From assembly GCA_033297075.1 (NCBI GenBank), contig MU858191.1:1-64000 (forward strand): a DNA stretch of 64,000 bases, given 5' to 3'. This stretch comes from Rhypophila decipiens (taxonomy: Eukaryota > Ascomycota > Sordariomycetes > Sordariales > Naviculisporaceae). This document shows, piece by piece, positions 11,231 to 21,303 of the stretch; the first letter of the stretch is position 1, and each line of letters opens with the position of its first letter. The translations under genes and the position numbers were made by a program. Below the pieces are notes generated by a model, which saw only the letters and a list, made by a program, of their open reading frames with translations, searched no databases and was not told the DNA's origin.

Positions 11231-11312
11231 GACGCTCCATGATGATTCAAATTATACTCATTTCAATTCCGATTCTTCATGACGGAAACACCTTTCAAAC
11301 TCTGATTCGTCA
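11231..11312 (+). ncRNA. Box C/D snoRNA candidate 2 (18S guide)
   Basis: C box ATGATGA at 11239-11245, D'-like CCGA at 11269-11272 and D box CTGA at 11302-11305. Short flanks GACG and CGTC can close a terminal stem. The guide before D' (TACTCATTTCAATT) pairs over 14 nt, with one G-U, with conserved 18S rRNA AATTGGAATGAGTA. The fifth position upstream of D' would address the first G of TTGGAA, in the region of human 18S Gm509. The target sequence is from memory. Confidence 0.72.
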
Positions 11313-11509
11313 CGACCTGTTATGGTTTCTTCCGACCGGACGCTCAGAAGCTCTGGGCTAACCCTACCTAGAGAGGTCTATACCTTTCTGCAATGTCCTG
11401 GAGCTTTGGATGCGACCTGTTTCGCGGTCCTGTGGTCACGGAATTGTTCTCCTTTGATGGTAGGTGATGTGATTCTCTCTTTTTTCTATTCGATCGGGCA
11501 AAGGACTTT

Positions 11510-11605
11510 GTTGTACTATGATGATGCAACTTTATTCCATGCTAATGCTGAACATCCCATGTGGAGAACCATAAAGCCTTTTCATCTTTCCTCTGATTGT
11601 ACAAC
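11510..11605 (+). ncRNA. Box C/D snoRNA candidate 3 (snR53-like dual guide)
   Basis: C box ATGATGA at 11518-11524, D' CTGA at 11548-11551 and D box CTGA at 11593-11596. The ends form a perfect 7-bp terminal stem (GTTGTAC with GTACAAC). The guide before D' (TTATTCCATGCTAATG) is complementary to the conserved 18S stretch ATTAGCATGGAATAA. The fifth position selects the A of ATTAGC, the nucleotide I associate with yeast snR53 (18S Am796). The guide before D (CTTTTCATCTTTCC) matches conserved 25S GGAAAGATGAAAAG. Two good guides plus the stem make this the strongest of the three. Confidence 0.85.
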
Positions 11606-11680
11606 CCTTTGCCCAGCTTTTTTATATCACTTCGCTACTTGTCGTCGTTCATTGCTGACCGCAAAATCAGAAACAGTGTC

Positions 11681-12617
11681 TCACGAAAGCGCTCGATACT
11701 CGGCCAGCTCGGGAGCATTCCACCTGCGACTGTCAGCGATGGTAAATCAACCGATGGCATAGGGCTACTAACACAAGATACTTGCCAGAAAGCTCTGGCT
11801 TGGCCTCGAGCGAGAGCCGCGCCATCACCTCTGCTGGCCACTCCGGCTTGTTGAGCTTTCCTTCGTCGAAAGCCGTGACGAAGCCTGCGTAATCTTTCTC
11901 GGCCATGGCGGTACTGCCCTTCTCCCGGATCTCCTTTTGCATGTCGGTGTTAACGCGTCCAGGACTGATCGAGACCGCCACGATGTCTTCCTCTACCGCA
12001 ATGTGCTGAGCGAGGGAGTGTAGAGCGGCCTTTGAAGATCCGTATGCCCCCCAAGCTGCGTAACCCTTCAGAGCCGCGCCCGAGGATGTGAAGATAATTC
12101 GTCCCTTGGAAGCCCGTAAATGAGGAATGACCTCTTTGGCCTGAAATACAGCATCAGCTCGTGTCGTCGATCATGGTTCAGCGTCACATCTTACAATTGC
12201 GACAGCACTGAAGAAGTTTGCGTCAAAGAGTGCCTTCAATTCCTGCACCGAGACGTCTGAAATGCGAGCAATCGGTGACAGCACGCCGTGGTTGATCACG
12301 ATGCCATCTATCCTGCCGTATGACTGTATTGCGAGTTCAGTGACTCTCGACGCAGCCTGTTCCAGTCAGCAAGGACTGACAACATCTAAATAGCATGGCC
12401 AAGTGGCCATCATATCATGAATCATCCATACCTCGGGTACCGTCAAGTCAATGGCAAGATAAACGACCTGTGATGGGAATTCATCTTTGATCTTTTGGAG
12501 CTCATTTTCCGACCTGGACACAAGGACAACTTTGTGGGATTCTTTTAGAAGATAGGTTGCGATGGCCAGTCCGATTCCTCGGCTTGCCCCCGTGACGATA
12601 ATCACCTTGGATGGCAT
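11681..12617 (-). CDS. Short-chain dehydrogenase/reductase (SDR)
   Basis: NAD(P)-dependent oxidoreductase of the classical SDR family; substrate unknown. Exons 12617-12432, 12356-12195, 12140-11782 and 11723-11681 give 249 aa, the usual length. The cofactor motif TGASRGIG is at 9-16, the NAG-type motif appears as NHG, a catalytic serine lies in TSSG (about 134-137) and the active pair is Y149-x3-K153 (YGSSK). PGRVNTDM follows, the usual segment after the active site. The last exon is short and encodes WNAPELAEYRALS, a C-terminus often seen in fungal SDRs of this group (similar to yeast YIR035C-type enzymes). The acceptor of the last exon has an alternative 7 nt upstream; I chose the one with better branch spacing. 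Confidence 0.9.
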
Positions 12618-13172
12618 TTCGAAGGTACGAATTGTTGTTTGGTTACTGGAGTCACGTCGAAGAAGACGACCAATTTTTTCCCTTGGGCCATGATTGTGCC
12701 CCTCATTCAAGCACCAAGAACCCCGCCAAAAGCAGTTGTGTGGGTCAGGTTGGGGCACAAGCTGTACCATGACAGCATCCTTTTCCTGGTATCTACCGGA
12801 CCTCGCCTTTGTCACGCCGAGCACCCCTCACGATGCTACGATACTATCAGCCGTTGACTGCCGCGATGCGGGTGGCCTACGCCCTACGTATGACCTTTAT
12901 CCACCATTGGGAGTTGTTATCAAGCATAGTGGACCCCAAAGGCGTGGAAGGGCAGATGATCTTGGTGGTAGTCTCTTGATACATAGAGCCATTTGTTTCT
13001 TAAGAATACCATCTATAAACATACCTTAGCCTTACCAGTCAGTGGCAGTCCATATTCTTCCATCTTGAGCCGAGTTCCATGTCTTTGAAACAGCCAGTAA
13101 ATACCAACTGGTAAACAACCTTACCTCGCCTTTCTTGCTCAAGATCCCATTTGTACGCAAGTCAAGTTCGCA
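12618..13172. other. Divergent promoter region between SDR and FAD oxidoreductase
   Basis: 555 bp between divergent start codons, presumably holding both promoters. No gene seen. Confidence 0.6.
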
Positions 13173-14534
13173 ATGGACGCCACTCCAACCGTCATCCTCG
13201 GCGCCGGCATAATCGGCGTCTCAACAGCGTACTACCTATCGGAGCACCAAGACCCATCAACCATCCATATCGTCGAGTCCGCGCCAGAGATGTTTTCGTC
13301 CGCGTCGGGCTACGCTGGCGGATTCCTCGCGCGGGACTGGCATGTCCCTGCCACTGCGGAATTAGGTATTCTCAGCTTTGAGGAGCATCGTCGGCTTGCG
13401 GAGAAGTTTGGCGGGAGGGAGAAATGGGGGTATTCGGTGACTTTGGCTGTTGGGTATGAAGCTCCGAGTGAGGGTGTAAGTGGGAAGAAGAAGAAACGTG
13501 GTGATGATTGGCTTCGGGATGGGACTAGTCGGGCTGATGCTGCTCCGACTTCTTCCCCGGGTTCGTCTTCGTCCGGTGGATCGGGAGCTGGAGATTTGGC
13601 TGTGGAGGAGGCAAGGGATGCCAAGAGTCCGCCGTGGCTGAGGAGGAGGGATGGAGATCGTGTCGAGGTCGTTGCTGAGGAGGGGACTACCGCGCAGGTT
13701 GACCCGCTGTTGTTGTGCCGGTTTTTGTTGGGCGAATGTGTGAATCGGGGTGTGAAGATTCATCAGCCTGCGAGGGCTGTTGGTTTGGAGAAGGACTCGG
13801 AGGGTAAGATGGTGGGCGTGGTTATCGCTACTGCTTCGTCTCCGCCCTCTGGTAGTGATGGTCAGTCTAGCGAGGAGACCATCACTGTGCCTTGCAGCAG
13901 GATAATCATCACGGCGGGAGCTTGGTCTGGACGGGTATTCAAGGATCTGTTCCCTGGGTCGTCAAAGGATGCTATCGCTGTCAAAAGCCTAGCTGGACAC
14001 TCGGTCGTGTTCAAATCACCGAGGTGGTATCGAGAGTTGGAGTCCAAGGGTTGTCATACGGTGTTTACGACAAGCGAGGAATTTGCGCCGGAAATATTCG
14101 CCAGACTGGGAGATGGGATTTACTTTGCAGGATTGAACTCTGCTGATATTCCACTGCCCGAGGTGGCTGGGTCGGTGAAACCTCACGCGGAGGCAATTGA
14201 GCTGTTGAAAAAGACGGCGGGCGATATCATGGGCTCGGATGGACCTGGCAAGGTCAATAATTTGGAGGTTATCAGGGAGGGCCTTTGCTTTAGACCCGTC
14301 ACACCGTGGGGTCTCCCTATTATCTCTAGGGTTCCTGATGAAGTGCTTGGGCATGGTCTAGGTACGAGATCTGGAACTCAGGGCGGTGTTTATGTAGCTA
14401 CTGGTCATGGGCCGTGGGGGATCAGCCTGTCTCTCGGGACGGGTAAGGTGCTGGCCGAGATGGTTCAGGGGAGGCAACTGAGTGCTGATGTTGGTGCCCT
14501 TGGTTTGAGGGTATCCGCTAATTGCGAGGCATGA
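13173..14534 (+). CDS. FAD-dependent oxidoreductase (DAO / Tda3-like)
   Basis: Intronless gene for 453 aa. It begins MDATPTVILGAGIIGVSTAYYLSE, a Rossmann FAD-binding fold with GAGIIG at 10-15 and an acidic residue at the end of the second strand (IHIVESAPE). ASGYAGGFLARDW follows, typical of D-amino-acid-oxidase-like proteins. The middle has a Ser/Gly/Lys-rich low-complexity insert (about 100-155). The C-terminal part includes RPVTPWGLPIISRVP and GVYVATGHGPWGISLSLGTGKVLAEMV, the second FAD-contacting region. The closest family I recognise is the yeast Tda3-like oxidoreductases linked to endosome-to-Golgi recycling. The substrate is not deducible. The start is the first ATG before the Rossmann motif. 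Confidence 0.9.
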   Translation: MDATPTVILGAGIIGVSTAYYLSEHQDPSTIHIVESAPEMFSSASGYAGGFLARDWHVPATAELGILSFEEHRRLAEKFGGREKWGYSVTLAVGYEAPSEGVSGKKKKRGDDWLRDGTSRADAAPTSSPGSSSSGGSGAGDLAVEEARDAKSPPWLRRRDGDRVEVVAEEGTTAQVDPLLLCRFLLGECVNRGVKIHQPARAVGLEKDSEGKMVGVVIATASSPPSGSDGQSSEETITVPCSRIIITAGAWSGRVFKDLFPGSSKDAIAVKSLAGHSVVFKSPRWYRELESKGCHTVFTTSEEFAPEIFARLGDGIYFAGLNSADIPLPEVAGSVKPHAEAIELLKKTAGDIMGSDGPGKVNNLEVIREGLCFRPVTPWGLPIISRVPDEVLGHGLGTRSGTQGGVYVATGHGPWGISLSLGTGKVLAEMVQGRQLSADVGALGLRVSANCEA

Positions 14535-17315
14535 TATCATATATTTATTCACTGCCGTTTCATGAGCACCCCACGGTACTGTGACATCTCCTGCTTGATA
14601 GATGAATATCGATGCTCTGCTTCCTGGAGCATGTGTCTACAGCAAAAACTAAGCAATATGTTGCAACAGCTTGATCAGACTCTTAAGAGCCCCTGACTTC
14701 AGGACATCGTGATTACAATACTTATGTAAGCTCAACGGCATGCACCGTTCGCATATCATGACGCTCCAAGTCCTATAGTTGCATTGTCGCGTAATAATGG
14801 GAGATCTTCTTGGCTCAATGCCCAAGCTTTCATGATCTGGGATGGATGGCATTGAAGATGATTAATTATAGCAATTATAACGTTACTTGATCTGCAGTGG
14901 AAGTGCAAGCCGATGGCAGAGAAGCCCCCAGTGTCTGAGCACAAGTCAGTGCCACGGGATGAGCCGCTTTCTTCACTGACGTCCTCTCGGTCTCAAGAGA
15001 GCGATTCACCATCACTCCTCTCTCCTCACCATGATCGTGTTCCTGATTTCATCATAGATGGTACTAGGATCAATGGTACAGGACAAGACTGCCGCGCTCC
15101 GCTGTTGAGAAGGTAATCTTCCGCAGCGGCTAATTGCTTGAGGCGAGACGGCTCACCCATATCGTCGGAGTCGACACTCTCAGGAACTTGAAGAAATGTG
15201 CGGCGTGCCACAATGCTTCCTGGTTTGGAATGCCCCTCCACGGCGTCAAACTACGACATCATTTTGTTTTTGAGAAGGTGGGTGACCATTTGGCGGTAGG
15301 ACATGATGCAAGAGTTTAGGAAAGCGTCTGGCGATATGCACAGCACACGAACCGTCAAGTTCTACGGCAAGTATAGGCTGCCCATATCGGCCGCGGTGGA
15401 ACGTGATACATGATGGATTTCCACAGCTTCTACACCTCTCTTGTGGCTTGTTCCCTCATGGCATTTGCAATTGACAAAGGCGACGAAGTTGGTGAGCTCT
15501 TCTCTCCAAGAATGGCAAGAACAGTGCAGGGTGAAATGCAGCCAGCGTGCTCCGTAATGTGCAGTCCGAGAACACGGGGAAGAATGCTGCAGCCAATCAG
15601 CGGGCCGCTCTTGCCGCCCTCCGTGCCACTACCTGAATAGGGGAAGCGTTTTTGGACGTGCCCCCCAAGACTCCACCTCAGCACCAATGCTACCAACTGC
15701 TGCTACTCTTCTCCCTCCTCTCATTCGCTGCGATCAAAGTCCATCATCACCAACACTCGCCAATCTGATTTGACGATACCCATTTGACAAGCCCAGACCC
15801 TACGCTATCGGTCGGTCACTGGGGACCCGAATGGCACCCCGGCGGGGGACCAGAGACTGCATGAAATGTTGTCACTAGTTATGCTTCTCTTGATGCCAGG
15901 CACAACCGACACTCATTTGACAATGGGTCCTGCCGTGAAGTCCAGTGGGAATTGCTCGCAGCAGCACTGTCCATCTGCATCATGGCTTTGGCCACTCAGA
16001 GCAGGGCAAACGGCGTCCAAAGTCACCATCAGCCAAAGCTGGATGTGTACTCGTCATGCTCATGAAGTCCGATCTCTGGATATTGAGGTCAGAAAGACGG
16101 CGGGCCGGTATTATGGGACAATTCATGACGGACCTTGAAGTCAAGGTCTGTCAGTCGTCGACCCAGTGGTCGATAGATCGGGATAGAGACCCGTCTTACA
16201 GCCCATTAACATCTCTCTGATATGATATCAGGAACCCGGGTTGCCCGCCTCTTCCGCTTTTCGGTTCCTCCCATTCCCCCACAGGCAAGTGCCTCTCTCC
16301 TGCTTCCGGACCACAAGGACCGGACGAAACTATTTGCCGTCTGTCATGATATTCATTGCCTTGATGGTGCGCATGTGCATACATTGGGCTGGCGAGGCAT
16401 ACTTTTGGTTATACGGATATTGGGGGACAAATTCTCTCAACTGGCATCGTCCAAAAGTCTCTGCAAAGAGTTGCGATAATGCTTGCCGAGACACCCCCAT
16501 CAAGCCCATGCAGATGTTTGCTCCCAGCAAGGACTAAACATGAGCTATCGCCCCCAAATCTACCAATCCCACGCCGTCCAAGGCCTCGCCAGCCAGGGCC
16601 CAAATAGGTAGCGCCCGCCTCTGCAGCTCTGCCGTTCAAGGGTCACGGTGTGACATGCAGGTCACAGCAGCGGGGAATGCCACCTCGATCCTGGCCAGCC
16701 AATATTAAAGCCCAGACAGCCGCTGGCCACTCTGTGCCATCTCCCACATTTCCATTCGAGCTTCCCGCCAATTTGGATTATCACTGCTCTTCATTGCTGC
16801 GAATTCGACAAGTTTGCCGCTCGTCGCTTGTTCGCTCCATCTCGATTCGGCCTGTCCAGGAGAAGTCGATAGACCGGAAGCCGCATAGCTCAATATCAGT
16901 CTCCCACACGCTGCTTCTCCAGGCCTGTTCGGCGGCTGGCGACTTGCTCCAACGTGACGGATCTGCAGCTCGATCCCTGGTTTGGCTCCGATACCCCTTT
17001 CACGCTGCCACGCGAGAACACACACGATCCGGGGCTACGGTCTATCAACCATATATCTACACTCTTGCCAGACCCGCCCGCCCACTAGCAGACCGTCTTT
17101 GAATGTTCTCCTTCTCCTGTCCGTTTTCCTCATGGCCGAATTATATCCCCTCACTCTCACTTAATTCCTAATCGAGGGGTCTGGTATTCCTCGTGTCGTG
17201 TTTCTCCGACGCCGCTTTACCATCCAGTCTTTCTTTGTATTTTGTTTTGGCGAAAGGGTTGTCTTTTTGATGACATAGACTCGACATCTTGCGTCGCGTG
17301 CCATATACATCGACG
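14535..17315. other. Long intergenic region (2.8 kb)
   Basis: I examined both strands. Open frames are short, overlap on both strands and show no family signature. The right part presumably contains the promoter and a long 5' leader of the ferric-reductase-like gene. No tRNA, 5S rRNA or repeat array was recognised. Confidence 0.55.
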
Positions 17316-20045
17316 ATGGAGTCACATATCCAACCAGCGCTGCGGAGCGCACATGACAACACGGCGGGTGTCGACGACCAACTGGTCAAACGCATATCGA
17401 TAGCACTAACTCCCGACTCACCTCCAGGCCTCGTGCAGGCTCTCACGGTAGATCCCTGGTCACAATCCGGCAAATACGGCTTGGGCTTCACATATTTCGC
17501 CATCTCCTTGGTCGGCATCGTGGTCTTTGTGAGGATATGGCACTTTTGGCAAGACAAGATCCGACAGGCCATCTACAAGCAGGAGATCGAAGAGCACTTT
17601 CAGCATCTGTACAGCTTGGAACCAGAGTGGGATAGGTCGGCAGCATTGGCGACGGGTGTAACGGCGGCGGAATCGAGACGTCACTTCTTCCCCGATGAGT
17701 CCGCCGAAGAGAAGAACTTCAAGCCGAAAGCCCACTTTTCGTCTGTCGGCTTCGTCAACGACACGATCGCGCTTTTCCGATGGGCCTTCTACCGCCCCAT
17801 TCCCGACCTGGTGTGGAGGAAGCATCGGCTCACCTTCTCCTCAGTCGCCGTGCTTGGTTGTGTGTTTATTGCCATCACCTTTGTCACCATCTACTGCTTT
17901 CTCCAGCAGCCACTCTACTGGCAGAGCATCAGATTCGGCTCACCCCCCGTGGCAATCCGCGCCGGTATGATTGCAATCGCCATGACACCCTGGATCGCCG
18001 CCACGAGCACCAAAACGAATATTCTCAGCCTGATCACAGGCATTGGCCCGGAGCGTCTCAACGTGTTCCACCGATGGCTCGGCTATCTCTGCTTGTTCCT
18101 TTCCTTGGTTCACACCATCCCGTTTTACGTCCAGCCGGTCTGGGAGGACGGTGGCATGGCTGTCTTTGAAGCCCTCTTCCCCCCAGGCAGCGGCGTTATC
18201 TATGGCTCTGGAATTGCGTGTCTGGCACCACTGGTCTGGCTTTGCGTGGGATCGCTGCCAATCATTCGAAGGAAGGCGTATGAGTATTTTGTCCTCATGC
18301 ACGTCCCTGTCGGGTTCGTCTACATTGTCATGTTGTTCTGGCACACCAAGAACTTTTTGCTTTCCTGGGACTATCTCTACGCGTCGGTTGCGGTCCTGGT
18401 CGCCTGCAACATCTGGCGACTCTTCAACCTCAACTGGCTCAAGCCATGGCGGCGCCTGTCATGGATGATTGGCGACGAAGCGGCCATCAACATCATGACA
18501 GAAAATGCCATCAAGATCACGGTCCCGACTCAGATGCGATGGAAGCCGGGTCAGTATGTCTATCTGAGAATGCCTGGCATCTCAGTCTTTGAGAACCATC
18601 CTTTCACCATCTCGTCGCTCTGCAGCGAAGACTTTCCTTCCGAATATGGAGAGGACTACCGGGACTGCGTGCTTGTTTTCCGGCCGTATGGAGGATTCAC
18701 GCGCAAGGTGCTCGAGACAGCCATCGAGAAGGGGCCTTTCCACACGTACCGTGCTTTCCTCGACGGCCCATACGGCGGCATGCGTCGCGATCTCGCAGCC
18801 TTTGACACTTGCATTTTGATTGCAGGAGGCAGCGGCATCACAGCATTGATGTCGCAACTACTCAACCTGATCAAGCGAATGCGTGACGGAAAAGCCATCA
18901 CCAAGAAGATCGTGGTCGTGTGGGCACTGAAGCGGCTCGAGGCCATGGACTGGTTCCGCGAGGAGCTACGCATCTGCAGAGAGGCCGCACCTCCCGAGAG
19001 CGTCACCTGCAAGTTCTTTGTAACAGCAGCAGTCCGCCAGCCTACAAACATTGCCGCCAGCTCCCACGGCCGCGCACCGAGACCCCTGAGCAACTTGTTC
19101 CACGACAAGCTAGACGGCTTCGTCTCGAATATCGCCAACAAGCGCAACAGCGCGCTGATAATGGCCGAGGCGCAAGGAGACCCGGAGAGAGAGCGGGAAC
19201 TCCGCGCCGAGGACGAGGACCGCATCACCGCCCTCCCTCAACAGAAGTATCTCCAACCACACAACATCCCACCACCACCGCCAGGGCCACCCCCAGCCCA
19301 TACAGGAGAAATGGCAGAGGACGCACTCCGGCGACTCGAGGGGCGCGATATCACCGCCAAGCCCAGCAAGAAATCAGACAGCGACAGCGACAGCAGAGAA
19401 CACCACAGCAGCAAGAAAAGCGAAGGAGGAGGAGAGTTTCACTTTCCCCCGCTCGCTCCCCGGGGCGACAAACAGCCACATTTCAACTACGCACCACCCG
19501 CAGGAAGACAACGATACAGCCAGTTCCTGACACCTGAGAACACACCCGGCCGCACGAGCCAAGCAAGCGGGGGAAGCGGACAAGAAGAACAAGACCAAGC
19601 CGGCCCATCAACACAACAACAGCAGGATGCTCCAGTCCGACCCCCCGAACTGGCACACCTAAGGACAGACGTAGGCGGACAGACCCAACGCCCAAGACCA
19701 ACAAGCACATTCGGCCCCCCATCAGGCTTTGATTTTGGATTCCCAGAAACGCCCACAGAATTCCAAAAGTCGCTAATGAGATTTGCCTTTCCCGTCCCGC
19801 ACCAGATCGACGGCGGGTGGAGTGTCGAATACGGACGGCCTGATCTGGGGTATATGCTCAAGGAGTGGGCCACGGGGGGGCCTGACGGGCGCGGTGTGCT
19901 GGGCAGACGCACGGCCGTGTTTGTCTGTGGACCGCCTGCTATGCGCGTTGGTGTGGCTAATACTGTTGCGCGGTTGCAGGCTGAGATTTGGGGGGATGAT
20001 ATGCTCGAGGAGATTTATCTGCATACTGAGAATTATGCGCTATAA
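17316..20045 (+). CDS. Ferric-reductase-like flavocytochrome (FRE family)
   Basis: Transmembrane metalloreductase that passes electrons from NADPH through FAD and two haems across the membrane to Fe3+ or Cu2+. Intronless, 909 aa from the first ATG (17316). An extracellular N-terminus is followed by a membrane segment (about 53-75) and a six-helix core. Two H-x13-H pairs (H252/H266 and H329/H343) are the haem ligands. The FAD motif HPFTIS starts at 428, the NADPH motif GGSGIT at 504 and the CGPPAM motif at 871. Between GGSGIT and CGPP lies a long insert of roughly 200 residues (about 615-820), rich in Pro, Gln, Ser, Asp and Glu and probably disordered. No secretion signal is obvious, unlike some Fre proteins. 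Related NADPH oxidases have shorter NADPH domains, so this is better placed in the FRE group. Confidence 0.92.
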   Translation: MESHIQPALRSAHDNTAGVDDQLVKRISIALTPDSPPGLVQALTVDPWSQSGKYGLGFTYFAISLVGIVVFVRIWHFWQDKIRQAIYKQEIEEHFQHLYSLEPEWDRSAALATGVTAAESRRHFFPDESAEEKNFKPKAHFSSVGFVNDTIALFRWAFYRPIPDLVWRKHRLTFSSVAVLGCVFIAITFVTIYCFLQQPLYWQSIRFGSPPVAIRAGMIAIAMTPWIAATSTKTNILSLITGIGPERLNVFHRWLGYLCLFLSLVHTIPFYVQPVWEDGGMAVFEALFPPGSGVIYGSGIACLAPLVWLCVGSLPIIRRKAYEYFVLMHVPVGFVYIVMLFWHTKNFLLSWDYLYASVAVLVACNIWRLFNLNWLKPWRRLSWMIGDEAAINIMTENAIKITVPTQMRWKPGQYVYLRMPGISVFENHPFTISSLCSEDFPSEYGEDYRDCVLVFRPYGGFTRKVLETAIEKGPFHTYRAFLDGPYGGMRRDLAAFDTCILIAGGSGITALMSQLLNLIKRMRDGKAITKKIVVVWALKRLEAMDWFREELRICREAAPPESVTCKFFVTAAVRQPTNIAASSHGRAPRPLSNLFHDKLDGFVSNIANKRNSALIMAEAQGDPERERELRAEDEDRITALPQQKYLQPHNIPPPPPGPPPAHTGEMAEDALRRLEGRDITAKPSKKSDSDSDSREHHSSKKSEGGGEFHFPPLAPRGDKQPHFNYAPPAGRQRYSQFLTPENTPGRTSQASGGSGQEEQDQAGPSTQQQQDAPVRPPELAHLRTDVGGQTQRPRPTSTFGPPSGFDFGFPETPTEFQKSLMRFAFPVPHQIDGGWSVEYGRPDLGYMLKEWATGGPDGRGVLGRRTAVFVCGPPAMRVGVANTVARLQAEIWGDDMLEEIYLHTENYAL

Positions 20046-21161
20046 GAGGAGGATGAAGGATGAAGGGACTGACTGTATTTGTATTACTTGGCATGATCCA
20101 TCATGATGATCTCTTTTGTTGTCTGTCTGGCTACCTACCTACCAATACCAAGGTGGTGATGAGGACCTGGTTAGTATACCATCTAAATAATTATCATGGC
20201 CGGCGAGGCCAGGCGGAAAGGGATGGATGGGAATGATGATACTTGGATATGAAAGGTTGGGTGATGATGGGTCGGGAAGTGTCAGTCGGCCTGCTCAGGC
20301 CTTGTTCTATTTTACTTTTTCTTTATTTCGAGATACCAAAAGGGCTAGGACATCTGACCTCTTCTTTATTTTCTTCTCTTCGTCTCTTTCCTTGTTCGTC
20401 ACGGGATTGGACCTTTTCTATTTTATATATTTCCTATTGGATATAATACCTACCTAGCGACCTAGCCAGGGCTCGTTTTCTACTCTCTCTCTGTGGGGTG
20501 GGATGAATCAATACAATCAAAACAGTTAAATATCAGGATGGTTGGTTCTCCGTTACAGTCTGGTGCTTGTTTGTTATTAACTGGAACTACTAAAGAGGCG
20601 TTAATGTCAGATACTTGCTGGTATGTAACAACTCAGGCTGAGGACAAACAAGCACGGTCACACCTATTACGTGTAATGTATCATCAAAGTCAACAATGAG
20701 GCAATCCACATTGTTGGAGACAACACATTAACTGAGTGAACAAACAAACGTGATCTAGATAGGCATGGTCACGCACGGTACGGGCATGCTTTCGTCGATA
20801 TCCAGCTGCGTTCTACAGTTCATCTCAGACCTCATTAAAATCTTCTATCAGCAAGCGTGCAGTCCATGATCCAATAAGGCCGGTACAGTACATACTCAAT
20901 ATCATGGCCCACCCGCCCCCTTTTGCTAACAAGATAGTTCCTTAGAATAATTACCCGTCCGTCGTCTATGTCAGACTAATCACTTACTCTCCGCATCCAA
21001 CACAAACAAGTAGGTAGACAAGCAGAGAAGTAAGTAAGTAAGTAAGCACAAAACACCTAGCCGGATCCGTCTAAAAAGAAAGAAAGCAAGAAAGCAAGAA
21101 CCTATCTATGAAAAAGAACAAGCCACCGGCCCATTCGGGATCAAAAAGATGAAGCGGATGA
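20046..21161. other. Intergenic region after FRE gene
   Basis: About 1.1 kb: the 3' end of the FRE gene, then DNA with short simple repeats (TAAG and AAAG/CAAG runs near 21030-21105). No gene recognised before the tRNA. Confidence 0.55.
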
Positions 21162-21303
21162 TGGACGAGCTGGGAATCGAACCTAGGACCTTTCGCAGTC
21201 CTTCTTCTTCTTCCTAGAACCATCTACACAGATGTGAAGATCAGTTTTAGGACTGAGGAGAGAAGCTGCTAAGCGAACGCTCTACCAACTGAGCCACACG
21301 CCC
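21162..21303 (-). tRNA. tRNA-Ala (AGC) with long intron
   Basis: On the minus strand the 5' half reads GGGCGTG TG GCTC AGTTGGTA GAGC, then the anticodon stem TTCGC and the loop TT-AGC-A. The 3' half gives GCGAA, a T-arm with GGTTCGATTCC, the closing acceptor strand CTCGTCC and discriminator A. The G3-U70 pair, the identity element for alanyl-tRNA synthetase, is present. An intron of roughly 68 nt follows the nucleotide after the anticodon. One A-C mismatch in the T stem and one T-T in the acceptor stem slightly weaken the fold. No other tRNA was found in the window. Confidence 0.9.

Larger units (their letters stand above)
10860..11640 (+). ncRNA. Putative non-coding host gene of C/D snoRNAs
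   Basis: A transcript seems to run on the plus strand through three snoRNA candidates. A canonical GTAAGC donor sits at 10981. Its acceptor (GCTAAC branch, then GATAG) ends at 11169, leaving a 25-nt exon at 11170-11194 followed by a GTACGG donor. snoRNA 1 lies in the first intron and snoRNA 2 in the next. The first exon carries a 17-codon ORF (10924-10977) that stops 3 nt before the donor, and no other conserved coding frame exists. Introns that carry snoRNAs between short non-coding exons are common in filamentous fungi. Transcript ends and later exon limits are not visible. Confidence 0.55.

Noticed and set aside
13173..14534. Peroxisomal targeting or stop-codon readthrough for the FAD oxidoreductase
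   Set aside because: The C-terminus (NCEA) is not a PTS1 and the stop context shows no readthrough extension ending in SKL.
16650..17102. 150-aa frame upstream of the FRE gene
   Set aside because: Overlaps frames on the other strand with no family signature; probably leader DNA.
17289..17315. Earlier start for the FRE gene at a TTG
   Set aside because: Not an ATG; the first ATG at 17316 is the natural eukaryotic start.
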